Shown here: piece after piece, positions 34,832 to 45,865 of the stretch | Layout of the letters: every line of letters begins with the position of its first letter | Position numbering within the stretch: the stretch's first letter is position 1 | Assembly (NCBI GenBank): GCA_928212115.1 | Contig: CAKMRJ010000001.1 | Span: forward strand, 176,020,638-176,084,637 | Source of the DNA: Lactuca virosa | Taxonomy: Eukaryota; Streptophyta; Magnoliopsida; Asterales; Asteraceae | Direction of reading: 5' to 3' | DNA: 64,000 bases | Notes under the pieces: generated by a model | What the model saw: only the letters and a program-made list of their open reading frames with translations | Database searches by the model: none | Told to the model about the DNA's origin: nothing | Position numbers and translations under genes: made by a program

Positions 34832-35460
34832 CTACCGGCGACGGGTATCCCTTGGGCGAACCCTCAGGTCTGCCAGTTGACGTACAACTTCCTGAAGATG
34901 TCGTTCATGCGCTCTCTGCCGCACACGGAGTTCCATGACTTCGGCTCGGGATGCAGCTAGCTGTTGCTGCAGAGTCTCATTGGTTCTCCTGGTTCTTTCC
35001 ATAGCCTCTTCGAGTTGGCGAATGGGGACCGTGTTAAGGCCAGAGTTGGCGTCAATTTCCACTACTCGGTCGATGGCTGCATGACCTTGCTCGACGTTCC
35101 TAGCAATCCTACAGACCATGATGGGCAGGACCCGGTCAGTTGATCCTCCCTCCCTTAGATTGTAAAAACTCCGATCTCCGTTGAAAGGTAAGGGCTGACC
35201 CTGCTCATCACTCCATCGATTCAAGGTTGTTGCACACAAGGGAGTGTTACTTGAAATGCCGGGCGGGGGTTGGGGTTTGGAACTTGACCCTCTTGGGGTA
35301 GGTTGTTGACTTCTGGTTCGGAGTCAGAGCTATCTGAAAAGCCTTCTACACGGTGATCATCCAAAGGGATTGGGTGATCATCTTCTGGCTCCTCATCAAA
35401 CCATCCTCCAATACCTTGGTTGGGATAGTACGGATCGCCAGGGAGATGGAAACCAGCCAT
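34832..35460 (-). pseudogene. Pre-gag coiled-coil ORF (uORF) of Gypsy C
   Basis: This ORF lies between leader and gag on the same strand. It starts MAGFHLPGDPYYPNQ at 35460, is acidic (DSSDSEPE), and shifts frame near 35230. It goes on with WSDEQGQPLPFNGDRSFYNL, GGSTDRVLPIMVCRIARN and a Glu/Arg/Leu helix (MELRVRQRAHERHLQEVVRQ) that ends RRR. Total size is about 205 residues. Three other copies in the window share these blocks, so it is a real conserved gene of the family. I know of no function. A small coiled-coil protein acting beside gag is a guess, and its position recalls the extra ORF before gag in Ogre/TAT elements. Confidence 0.7.
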
Positions 35461-35931
35461 GTTATCTAGGCGAGAATGGGGAAAGAATAGTTAATAGACG
35501 TACTAATGAAGATCCTTTTCGTTTGCATATAAGTAATTATAGTAATACTAAATACTCCTATAGTATTTTAGGTTTATGTTCTGTTCTAATGCTCTTGTTG
35601 TAGTAGTGTTGGTAAGTTTTTAGACTTGTTGCAACACTACAATCATTCTTAGGCACATGCTAGTCACTCCTCAGAAAATATAGTTGATCAGGCTATATCC
35701 CCTTAGGTTTGACTATATGTCTCTAAGCCTAATTGTGATGTCCAACAATCATAATACTTTTGTTATGTTCTAGTATGATACTGACCTTGGTACGAATAGA
35801 TGTATGCATATACTTAGTTAAATATTTTATTATTTAAAAGTATATATTCTTGGTCAGAGTGTTTTAATCCCGATGTGTTTATAGTTCGTATATCTTTTAT
35901 GGGTTGATATACTTGATTCACTATAAACAGT
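35461..35931 (-). other. Gypsy C leader
   Basis: About 470 bp between primer site and uORF. It is AT-rich with no gene seen. The part nearest the primer site (ATCTTTTATGGGTTGATATAC) is the same leader segment into which the CACTA element inserted in Gypsy B1. Confidence 0.6.
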
Positions 35932-35943
35932 GCTCTGATACCA
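35932..35943 (-). other. Primer binding site of Gypsy C (tRNA-iMet)
   Basis: The plus strand GCTCTGATACCA is the complement of TGGTATCAGAGC, three bases from the LTR end. Confidence 0.9.
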
Positions 35944-35946
35944 ATC

Positions 35947-36586
35947 TGTCACACCCCAAAACCAAGAACGGCAGAAACGTTCTGGGGTGGAGGACGTCAT
36001 GTACAGTATCACAACAATGCATAATAGTAAAGACAAGCAACAACATCCATTGCATTAATATAATAATTGTAATACAAGTGTGTTCTGTATAGTGTGTGTT
36101 TTTGGTGTTTTGAAGAACACTTGAAGATCTATGAAAAAGACAAGATTTCATGGATGAAATCATGTATAACTACTAGATGAAGTGTTATAACAACAAAACA
36201 AGAGAAGAAACACTTACATTTTTGGAAGATTGGAAGAAATGTGTTATGATACTTGAGACAAAAGTTGGGTGTTCTTGAGCTTAGTAGTGTAAAGTGAGGA
36301 AGTGGGGAGTAAACTCATGCCTTAAGCATGAGTTCAAGGTCAAGAGGAGTTTATGGCCCAAACTCCCCAAGTTTGGCCGTAAACACCTTGTTATGGTGTT
36401 GAAGTGTTTATTTGTTACACATTTCCCCCTAGAAGATACTTCCTTTTATTTGTCCTTTTGACGAATTTTAAATAAAAACACCCAAACAGGCTTTAAACCG
36501 GCCAAAAATGTACTGAAATAAATTTGACTAATATTTGCAGTGCTTGACTGTAGAGTTTATACAAATGAAAATTTCGGGTTGTCACA
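35947..36586 (-). repeat. LTR C, 5' copy, internally deleted (640 bp)
   Basis: It has both ends (TGTCACACCCC at 35947 and GGGTTGTCACA at 36586), but relative to LTR B1 about 2.3 kb of the middle is missing. The junction falls near 36095, where sequence jumps to the part homologous to ~53860. It abuts gag of Gypsy B1 directly. Confidence 0.8.
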
Positions 36587-37646
36587 AGCAAGTACTTGGT
36601 TAAGTGGTTGGGGTGGTGTTCTACAGAATCGGGCGGTATGCCCTTTTCTGTTGCAGTTACGACACTGCATTTCCCTCCAATTTCCATTATGGTGAAAATT
36701 GCACTTGTTGCACTTGGGGAGGTTTCCAGCATATGGCTTGGCTGCTGCTGGATTAACAGGAACATCAATAGGTACGGTAGCAACATTGACTGTAGTCAGC
36801 TGTTGTTTCTTTGAGGAATTCTGTGAAAACTTGCCCTTCCTCTTGTTCCTACCCTTCTTGTTGTTGTTGTTGTTTCCCTTTGGTTGTTCTGGCATAGCAA
36901 CCACTGAGTGTTGATGGACTCCATGGTCTATAACAGATTGTGCCAGCTCTTTAGCACTGTCAAAAGTAACAGGCCTTGAAGCTAAAACAATAGATTGAAT
37001 TTGAGGCGATAGTCCCCACATATATCTCTCAATCTTTTTGCTCTCTAGAGCAACCATCTCCGGGCACAGAATTGCCAGATCACAAAATCTACTAGTATAG
37101 TTTGATATATCAGAACCAACCATTGAAAGACCCCATAGCTCCTCCTCAAGTTTCTGAACTTCTCCTCACGGGCAGTATTCCCGCATAAGCATGGCTTTGA
37201 AGTTCTCCCAGCTTATTGAATTAGCCACCACTAGGGTAAGTGACTTAACATGGCCATTCCACCATGTTAAAGCTCTTTCTGAAAAGGTACAAGCAACGAA
37301 CTTGACCTTGCTGCCTTCAGGACAGGAGAAAATTTCAAAAATTGCTTCTGTCTTTTCTATCCATTGCCTTAATGCCATAACTCCACCAGTTCCATTAAAG
37401 GTCCTGGGTTTGGCATTGAAAAAATCCTTATAAGTGCGAGTGACCATGACCTTCACCCTGGTTAGGGGGATTTGTACTAGCTCCAGACCCACTAGCACCA
37501 GAAGTATGGATCTGAGACATAGCAGCAGCTACAGCTGTCGTGACTGCCGCTTGGAACATAACGGGGTCAAACTGAGGAGGTGGTGGTGCAGGTGGCACCG
37601 GCGGTTCATTTACATTATGACTTCTTGGATTTCTACGAGGAGGCAC
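36587..37646 (-). pseudogene. Gypsy B1 gag, cut by LTR C
   Basis: It starts MPPRRNPRSHNVNEPP at 37646. The core TFSERALTWWNGHVKS and the segments VGSDISNYTSRFCDLA and IERYMWGLSPQ follow after a frame break near 37150, at a TGA where the family has RGEVQ-like sequence. The first zinc knuckle CRNCNRKGHTARFC is complete, and the frame runs into LTR C at 36586. The second knuckle and all of pol are absent from this side. Upstream, 37647-38060 is spacer without a gene. Confidence 0.85.
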
Positions 37647-38060
37647 ATTTTTCTATAAAAGTCAAAAGATACAAAGATGATAAGATATCAAGAGTGAATA
37701 TGAATTCTGATATCTCTGAACTAAAACATATAGTTCGATATGAATCCTGGAATGAATTGGAAATAGAAGTCTATGACAAGTATAACTTGTAACTGAATAA
37801 TATGAACGTGAATGGTTATTTTTCAATTACTAAGAAAATGCATGTCAATTAATTTGGCATATTGAATACATAAGTCTGGAAAACTTGACCCTAGATAGGT
37901 CTACAATACACCAAATTCTGAGAAAATATCGACATCATAAAGACCTATCAAAAATAAAATTTTTGTGGTCTTACTGAAAAACCTAAAAAATAACACTAAA
38001 ACTTATCCATAGACTTAACTATAAACAAAAGAGTGAAATAGGAAACAAGTAGAGTATTTC

Positions 38061-38681
38061 CTAATGGTGACGAGTATCATTTGGATGAAACCTCATCTTA
38101 GCCATTTGACGCTCCATAGCAAGTAGATGCCTTTCTTACACTGTCAGGCGTGCTCGCAGCTCTATGACTTCATCTCGAGTTTCAGCTAATGTTTGCAATA
38201 GAGATTCATTGTCCCTTGTATCTCTCTCACGAGCATATTCAAGACGATTAATACTGATTGTATTAATTCTCACATTGGCATCAACTTCCCTGATTCGGTT
38301 GATGGCTGTTCTACCCTGAATTTCATTTCGAGCAACTCTGCTGACTATAATCGGCAGAACTCTGTCTGCTGAACCTCCTTTGCTTAAGTTGTAGAAGCTT
38401 CTGTCTCCGTTGTAAGGCATTGGTTGACCTTGCTCTTGACTCCATGTTTCCAAGCTTTCTACCCATAGAGGCGTCGGACCTTGGAAAACTGGACGAGGGT
38501 TAGGATTTTGAGCAATTGGTGGTGGATTAAAGGCTTCTGATTCGGAATCATTGTCTTCAGGAAAGCTTTCTGCAAAATCATCATCTAAGGGAATTTCGTG
38601 TTTTTCTTCTGGCTCTGCATCTTGTTCTTGATTAGGGAAATAAGGGTCTCCGGGTATGTGAAATCCAACAATTTTTATCTA
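38061..38681 (-). pseudogene. Pre-gag coiled-coil ORF (uORF) of Gypsy B1
   Basis: Homologous to 34832-35460: GFHIPGDPYFPNQ, an acidic stretch, WSQEQGQPMPYNGDRSFYNL, GGSADRVLPIIVSRVARNE, and a terminal helix. The start codon has decayed (ATT in place of ATG near 38680) and an in-frame TAA lies at 38133-38135, after which ERHLLAMERQMAKMR is still readable to a TAG at 38061. In this copy the middle junction is intact (NPRPVFQGPTPLWVESLETW), so it shows the full length, about 205 residues. Confidence 0.7.
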
Positions 38682-39389
38682 AGCGAGAATAGGGATAAGA
38701 GATATAGGATATAGTTAGTAACGATAAGTTTCTACAAGAAAGACCTACAATTAACAAATAATGTACTAAGCACAACTTGTTCTAGATATTACTATAATTA
38801 TAAAGTGCATATTAATTATATATAACTTAATTATATTTGACCTTCGATTAAATGACCCGGCTCTAAGTCCACAACCAAACATGGAACAGGAAATGAAGCC
38901 AAATCACATATTATAAGTCTATAAAATTTTAATTATATATAATTGTAATATACCCTTAATATTTATAGTTCTACCCTTGATTGTTCTACTGATTTCACAT
39001 GTGTGTTATTAGTATATAGTGCCTAAAATACCCCTATATTATTTTAATCTTTATGTTCTGTTCTAAAGTTCTTCTGAATATGTATAGTTGGCAAGTTTTA
39101 GACATGCCACAACACTATCATCACTCCCAAACACATGTTGGTCATATCTCAAATCAATATAGTTGATCAGACTATATTAATCCTAGATATGATTACATAA
39201 CTGCCCAGGTTTGACTGTAATGTTTAACATTCAAATACTTTTAAGTTCTTATGATTTGATACTGTACTTGTATGTGTGAGTGTTAATATACTTCTTGTAA
39301 AAATAATTAAAATTTTAAAAGTATACTTGTAGTCAGAGCTCTTAGCCCCAAATGTATTTATAGTTTGTATATCTTTTATGGATTGATAT
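38682..39389 (-). other. Gypsy B1 leader, left part, with fold-back element g
   Basis: AT-rich, no gene. At about 38815-38965 the core CCACAACCAAACATGGAA (minus-strand version of the fold-back core) lies between arms that include ATTATATATAA (left) and TTATATATAAT (right). The leader is interrupted at 39389 by the CACTA element and resumes at 51362. Confidence 0.6.
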
Positions 39390-39400
39390 CACTACTAGAA

Positions 39401-41259
39401 TATAGGCCTTTAATGACGCGCAAACCATGATACGCAGTGATTTACGATACGTAAAAGTGTGTGCCCTAAAAATAATGTCATCTCTTCTAAAATTTGAAGG
39501 ATTTAGGACGCGTATTTTTGCGTGCCCTTAAAATTAGTGTCGGAACAAAAAAAAATAAAAACACAGAGGGCACTCAGCATAAAAGGCGTGTCGTCTATGC
39601 ATGTCGCTTTATAAAAATTTTCATGAAACGCGCGTTCTCCATATTTAATAGCTAAGGGGGGAAATCAAATCCCAAAAAAATTAAAACCCCGCCTTATTCT
39701 CATCTTCTAATAGCCGAAAACCCCTTCTCTTTTCCTTGACCTAATTAATGAAGCTCTGCAATTTTCATGGCCGCTTTGATATCTATAGATACTCTTTTAA
39801 TCAGATCTAACCATAACTTTGCCTAAAATTCTTCAGATATGGTCAGTCTTCATCTTTTTATCTTCGCATATGGCCCATCTTCACATAATTAATAAAGATA
39901 CTGGGGCTTTGAACCGGACCTCACATAATTCTTAGATCTCACAACAACTTCTCATGCTTACAAGAGATCGTAAAAATGGTATGTTCAAACCCTTCCTTCA
40001 TCTCGTTCTGCCCTTTCTTAATTATCGATCAACAACCACAGCCTACAAAATCCATACCTTCATTCTCCCTTTAATCGATCAGATGTCTTCTTCCCTCTTA
40101 GAAAACGCACCTCATGATCTCCTCTACCCTAAACTCGCTTCCCATCATTCACCAGTCTTCACGAAATCGACAAGGGGTCTCTGCCCCCTCATCCACCTCC
40201 AACCTTCACCGCCTCTTCTGGTCCTTCTTCCCCTCCACCAGGTGGATTTGATTTTATTTTCAGGCGATTTCTGCGGTTTTTCATTTTTCCCAGGTTTGAG
40301 GTTCGTATCTTAGATCGAGACAGGAGACGAAATTAGAAGCGATGTATTTTATTCATCTTTCTCTCCCCCTCCTTCGTATTGCCTATCCATCAACTGCAAT
40401 CAAGCTCGATGCTTGGTTCGATTACACAACCAAAAGAGCTAGGTCACGAAGTATCCTGTAAGTGATCCATCTAAGAATCCTCGAAGACTTCTGCTGAATT
40501 CAAGGTATTGCACATTTCTTTTTTGTCACTCGTTTTCAAATACCAATTTTGTCAAAGAATCGCCCTATTCGATTTCATTTTGATACTCATCTTATAAAGC
40601 CCTTTGAGAAGTTGTTGATATCACTTAAATCTGTCACCGGTTGTTCAAAGGAGTGCTCTTTGCAAAGTTTAGAGTGCTTTGATCTTATCCTTCGCCACAT
40701 CCGCCTCCAATTTTAGAGTGATTTCCAAAATGGATATATTTCCCTGTTTATGAACAGGTTAGTACTTTCACTATGTACATAATCAGTTGCAACTTAAGAA
40801 TTAGTTTCATCTCTCCTCAACTTTTTACAGAAGTCTTCAAAGATGATTTTTCAGTTATTCTTTAAGCCAACTCTTAATTGAACCTCTTGTAGTATAAGAT
40901 GCTTTTCATCACCAAAGAACCTGTTTCATGATTTTTTAGAAATCACTAAACAACTTATATTTTTAGTGAACGTGTCTCATCTTTGTAGCTTCATGTTTCA
41001 GGTGAAATGGCTGAATAAAACATTGAAATGGCTTCATCATGTATTTATAATTTCTATATGTATTATCTTCTTAGGTTGACTATATCCCTGGTCAAATCTA
41101 GTTTTCTTAATTCCTACAATTACAGGCAGCTCGTTTAATAATTAAAGAAATCTGCTCCAAGGGCTCCTCCTGCTCGCGGGCAAGGGTATAAATATAATAA
41201 TTAGCTCATGAAGCATGTCTAATTTAATTTTTTTAATGTTTGATCAGATTATGAATTGA
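39401..41259 (+). other. CACTA left interior, no recognised gene
   Basis: After the sub-terminal repeats this ~1.6-kb stretch has gene-like composition (CT-rich UTR-like DNA, ATG at 39954 with a 119-codon frame) but no domain I recognise. It may be captured promoter or UTR and intron sequence belonging to the kinase fragments downstream. Confidence 0.4.
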
Positions 41260-41436
41260 GAGGTTAAAGAAATGGTGGTTGCTTGTTTAGTGAATGACCC
41301 AAAGAAACGTCCCTCTTTTGAGAAGCTCTTGAAGCATCCTTTCTTCAAACATGCAAAAATAGTTGATTATTTGGAACGTACTATTCTTGATGGACTTTCT
41401 CCCTTAGGTGATCATTTACGTATCTCTTCATCCAAT
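41260..41436 (+). pseudogene. Captured exon of a STE20/SPAK-like protein kinase
   Basis: The frame reads EVKEMVVACLVNDPKKRPSF, then EKLLKHPFFKHAKIVDYLER and TILDGLSPLGDH. This is the C-terminal end of a kinase domain (subdomain XI, with the invariant Arg of KKRPS) plus the adjoining segment of the plant STE20/SPAK-OSR1-related family. An in-frame TGA lies just upstream (41257-41259). Only this exon is present, so no active kinase can be made. It is a gene fragment carried by the transposon. Confidence 0.8.
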
Positions 41437-41522
41437 CTCATTCAATTGCTATCTGCATTGTTAATTTGTTATATTCCCATTTTACCCCTACACCTTTCAT
41501 TTCAATTTCCGTTTTTTTTCAG

Positions 41523-41583
41523 GTATCATTGATAGGGACTTGAAACCAGAGAATATATTACTTCAACCAGAGAACACAATGTA
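41523..41583 (+). pseudogene. Captured phototropin-like kinase exon, catalytic loop
   Basis: After a good 3' splice site (a T-run, then CAG, ending at 41522) the frame reads IIDRDLKPENILLQPENT and then meets a stop. RDLKPEN is the kinase catalytic loop. The residue before it is Asp in place of the usual Tyr/His. It is followed by intron-like sequence with a (TTA)n tract, and the next kinase exon starts at 41733. Confidence 0.7.
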
Positions 41584-41650
41584 AACCCCAAGTATGTAAT
41601 ATGTCCTCTTCTATCTAAAAAAATTAACTTATATTCTTACAAGATTCAGG

Positions 41651-41685
<35 letters not shown>
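41651..41685. repeat. (TTA)n microsatellite in a captured intron
   Basis: About 12 ATT/TTA units followed by an AT-rich tract. Confidence 0.95.
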
Positions 41686-41686
<1 letters not shown>

Positions 41687-41732
41687 TTTTATTTTTTATT
41701 TTTTTTGTCTCATGTTAATCTTAATTTTGCAG

Positions 41733-41852
41733 GTTATAAAACATCCTCAACTTAAAAGGAGAAGATCTAGAAGCCAACCACCACCTACATTTGTTGTAGA
41801 ACCTTCTACACAATCTAATTCATTCGTTGGCACAGAAGAATACATTGCTCCG
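41733..41852 (+). pseudogene. Captured phototropin-like kinase exon, activation segment
   Basis: The exon is bounded by TTTTGCAG before 41733 and GTGTGA after 41852. It reads VIKHPQLKRRRSRSQPPPTF, then VVEPSTQSNSFVGTEEYIAP. The RRRSRSQPPPTF and TQSNSFVGTEEYIAP blocks are characteristic of phototropin blue-light receptor kinases (AGC-VIII group) as I know them. The frame has no stop. Confidence 0.85.
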
Positions 41853-41937
41853 GTGTGAAAAGTACTCAAGGGAATTTATGTAATTTAGCTTATTTATGAA
41901 ATTTATTTTACCCTTTGAAATTATGATGATATTTCAG

Positions 41938-41989
41938 GAAATCTAAACAGGAGCTGGCCACTCCAGTGCTATTGACTGGTGGGCAGTGG
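41938..41989 (+). pseudogene. Captured phototropin-like kinase exon, APE-helix region
   Basis: Bounded by ATTTCAG and GTAAGC. It reads EI, a TAA stop, then TGAGHSSAIDWWAVG, which continues the phototropin kinase domain directly from the previous exon. The TAA replaces an Ile codon, so the fragment has decayed since capture. Exon order and splice sites are kept, showing that genomic DNA and not mRNA was captured. Confidence 0.85.
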
Positions 41990-42984
41990 GTAAGCTTATT
42001 AATTTTCATGTACTAAACTTTTTCTTTAAAAAAAAAATATAATATACATTTTGTTTGAATTACCTTCTTTTACTCATAAACAGAAGAGCGGGAAAGAAAT
42101 ATGAAGAGGTATGAATGGAGAACAAAAAACTTTAAACAGAGGATAATATACTTGGAGCCTAAGTATTAATTGCTGGAAACAGAGGTAATGTGTCACTTTT
42201 ATCCCAATTCATGAATCAAAGTGTATTATTAAATGAAATATGCAACCACTTTTTATCCCAATTCATGAATCAAAGTGTATTTCTCATGATGTTCATTTAT
42301 TTTGGTCAACCTGGAATCAAAGATATTCTGCTCTGGGTGTCTCTTGCAAGTAACAGGTTATGTGGTCTTATTATGATGCCTATATGTTTTCTTCTTTCAC
42401 TTCCTCTGATTTTCGCCTTTCTATTTGTCTATTTTCTGTTTTGCAACTCATATGTTATCTAAAACATGTTCATTGTTATGCATTTTGTATTTTTTTTTGT
42501 TATTTTCATGCTTTTATCACTACAGTTTGTTAAGTAGAGGCCCGTTTGTGTTTATCATACACAATTTGTTGAAACACAGTTTGTTCTTATTTGAATCATT
42601 TAGACTACATGTTTCTCTCTTACATTATTTTTATTTCATTACTCTGTAGGGTGGACATGATACTCTTGACCAAGCTACAAAGGAAGGAGGAGATAGAGAT
42701 ACATTAACTGTTGTGGCGCCTATTGTTAAAAAAGAAAAGAGCAATAAAGCTTATGATGTGGACATGATACCTGAAAAAAGAAGGTGTCCCTTAATAGCAA
42801 TATACTATTAGGTTATATAGTTAGGGAAAATCTCTTAATAACAATGTACAATCAGATCCCCTTAATATCAATGTATTACAATTTTTTTGACATGATGTTA
42901 TTGGATTAAATTGATTGTTTTGGTATATATTTGTTTATATATTTTTGTATTATGCGTAAATGAGTATCGTAAAGGCACGTTGAA
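41990..42984 (+). other. CACTA interior right of kinase exons
   Basis: No recognised gene. A possible exon at about 42650-42784 reads GGHDTLDQATKEGGDRDTLT without stops, family unknown. A 30-bp segment (TTTTATCCCAATTCATGAAT and more) is duplicated near 42197 and 42250. The end leads into the right sub-terminal repeats, interrupted by the LARD at 42985. Confidence 0.4.
42980..42984. repeat. Target site duplication of the LARD-like element
   Basis: TTGAA here and again at 51006-51010, directly outside the two LTRs. Confidence 0.95.
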
Positions 42985-44743
42985 TGTAACACCGTAATTT
43001 TTCAAACATATTTTTCATTTTAAAATCGCATACTTTTCATAACATATTGTATAGAAATCTCGTTTATTCAAATTACAAAGCACAACTCCATTAATAATCC
43101 AGGATCCTCAAAACATAACTCTTTCTCTGGTGTGTACAATCAAACCGGTACCGTCCTACGATCCTGAGAAAACCTGAAACAGATAACACATAACACGGTA
43201 AGCACAAAGCTTAATGAGTTCCCCAAAATACCACATACAACACATAGCCACTCGAGGCTATAACTCGGTATGACCCTCCGGTCAATGTGTCTCAGCAGGA
43301 CCCTCCAGTCCCATAGCTCGTTGGACCCTCCAGTCCTATCTAGCTCGTTGGACCTTCTGGTCCAGTCTAAATCGTTGGACCCTCCGGTCCGGTCTATTCG
43401 AGGGCCCTTTGGCCTCGTAAGTCGTTGGACCCTCCGGTCCGGTCTATATACCACATAGCATACATCTATCACAATGCACATAAACTTAAACATACTCATA
43501 ACACATAAGACCCTCCGGTCTGCACATAGTTACCACTCTAGGTAATGTATAGTGAGAAGACTCACCTCGGCTAGCAGGTGAGCAAATAACCTCGCGCTCA
43601 GATCTCGAACTAGCCTCCTCCTAACACAAAGGATGAATATCTCTTATTAATACTCTTTTCACGACTCAGATAATCGAAGGCGGTTCTTTCTCTTTCTAAC
43701 TCTTTAAAGTGGGTAAAAGACCATTTTACCCCTCCAAGGTCTCTATCACATATGTTGACCAAAACTCCAAAGTCAACAGAAGTCAAACTCGAGTCAACAG
43801 TCCAAGTTTGACCCGACTCGTCGAGTGCACTCCTGCGACTCGTCGAGTCCCCTCGTATCCTCAGAAGTCTCAAAAGTCCAGCTCAACTCGTCGAGTTGAC
43901 CCCCAACTCGCCGAGTTATCACACAATCAATCCATCGGGACAAACCCTTGCCGACTCGTCGAGTCAGGGTATGGACTCGGCGAGTCCCTTTGATCTGATT
44001 TCTCATTCAGACGATTTCAACTAGATCTATCACTCAAAACTATAGATCTATCATCTCAAGGCTCAATAATTACGTAAAGCTTTGATCTTTACGTTCATAC
44101 ATGATGCTATTGCTTCAAAATGCCAATACATGCTCTTCATGAAAGTTTTTGCTCATCAACCCTCATTTGGACCACTAAAGCTGAGACATCTAGACTCTAA
44201 GGACCTTAGGAGGTCCAGATCTGAAGTTTTCAACCACAACCAGGTCTCATTCGACTCATAGATTCAAAAGAATGGAGGCTAAGCCCTAAAACTCCCAAAA
44301 TGAGATCTATTACAAGGAATGAACAAGATGAGGACTTTGTACCTTCTCTTAGCAGCTGAAACACTCAATACCACAGATCCACTGCCTTCCTTTGTTTCCC
44401 ATCATGAAGCTCTTCATCCTTCTTCATAGAAATGCACCAAGAACCACAATATGAGCTTCTCTCTCACTCTCTAGCTCCAATAGAAATTAGGGTTTGCTCT
44501 CAGGGGAAGGTAGCCGCAAATGAGGCTATAAATGCCTTTAAATAGGTCCCAAACCCGAGAAATTAGGGTTTCTCTGCCCAGCACCTACTTGGCAAGTCCC
44601 TCCTCTGACGCGTCGCGTCCATTCATTAAATCCACGCGAGCAACTCGACTCGACTCGGCGAGTTGGTCCCTCAACTCGTCGAGTCCCTCGTTAAACCTCA
44701 AGATTACATGCACAATAATGTCCCTGAAAATCCGGATGTTACA
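42985..44743 (-). repeat. LARD 3' LTR (left), 1759 bp
   Basis: It contains a tandem array near 43270-43450 (unit TTGGACCCTCCGGTCCGGTC) and at least eight copies of the odd palindrome ACTCG-N-CGAGT (43815, 43837, 43884, 43905, 43953, 43974, and near 44659 and 44674). Confidence 0.95.
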
Positions 44744-45865
44744 ATTCTCCCCCACTTGAATTAGATTTCACCTTCGAAATCGCTCTTCCGCAATATATAG
44801 ATCTAATCAAATAACCCAACAGCACCATCGAAAGGGTCTCCTACCACACAACTATCTTCCTTTCTGGACACCTGAATCCAAACAGGAACTCCTCCTCGGA
44901 AAAGGACAGACCCATCTGCCACTATGCTACTCCTTCTGGCTCTCATGAATCAGGAACTCTAGTAGCCTAACACACAGCCAGACCACCATATCCGGATGTC
45001 ACCACATTATTCGCTCCTCGAATAACAAACCCCGATAGCTCACTGTCCCTCTGATTCTCTAGTGGGGGCCGATAAAACAAGTCCATGCCCAAAACTGGCT
45101 ACCAATCACTCGTCCCAGACATGATACACAATCCAGATCATATACCAAGGAATGGAAGGATCACATCACACCAGGGACTTATCCACTGAACTACAATCAA
45201 ACCCCAGCTCCCTTCTCCAAATCCCTTTCAACACTGATCACCCGGTCATCTCCCGACCTAGCAGTTGAACCTCCAAGGGTTACTCATTGCATACCTCAAC
45301 ATGTCTCATTGACTTCCTTCCCACACTAGCTATCTTGGCCCAGTGTGACACACAAGTCACGAAGTTCGCTTTTCCTCAAGCGAATACGAAATTCGTTTCA
45401 CCCTCGACCTCTGTCGTCTACTACTCATTAGTTCCATACGTTCCGCGGTTTTCTCACACCAACGAATTGACCCACTCGGGTCTAAGGCACCAGATGGAAG
45501 CACTACCCCCTTCCAAATGAAATTCAGCTCTGAATCCAGAATCTCATTCTGCCTACTCAACGCACTACTAGAGCCAAACTCAAACTCGAGAGTTTGATCT
45601 GACCCAGAGCCGGAACCACTCTCCCTAATGAACCACTCAACTCATGACTCATGACTCGCGACCCATGCGTACCTCACTCATCCACTTCCCTTTGGCCACA
45701 AAAACCACTACTCAATTCAGAATATAACGACTTCCGACAAACATGGAGACCCCAGTCTCGCCCCTGGTTCGACCCCAGGCTTCCACAAACTCAAATATTA
45801 GGGCTACCCAAGCCTAAAACTCTTCTGCGTCCAGCTCTGATCAGAGAGCACTTCATCACAACATT

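Larger units (their letters stand above)
29427..36586 (-). mobile_element. Gypsy element C, chromovirus-type, internally deleted
   Basis: Read right to left: 5' LTR (35947-36586), primer site, leader, uORF, gag, protease, RT, RNase H, partial integrase, then 3' LTR fragment (29427-30872). The RT with KKDGSFRMCIDYRELNK and FIDDIL, followed by RNase H and then integrase, is the Gypsy order. The two LTRs lost opposite parts: the 5' copy lacks the middle, and the 3' copy lacks its start. The 5 bp on either side do not match, so the termini are not a simple insertion. Confidence 0.85.

Noticed and set aside
39954..40313. 119-codon ORF in the CACTA as a gene
   Set aside because: Composition is like CT-rich UTR or intron, and no domain or repeated support was seen. 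Left as unassigned interior.
41260..41989. A functional protein kinase gene
   Set aside because: Only single exons from two unrelated kinases are present, with stops at 41257 and in the 41938 exon, and all lie inside a CACTA element.
43140..43499. 119-codon ORFs in the LARD LTRs (also 49402-49761)
   Set aside because: They are read from the TTGGACCCTCCGGTCC tandem array, and the peptide is repeat-derived. Duplication is explained by the two LTRs.
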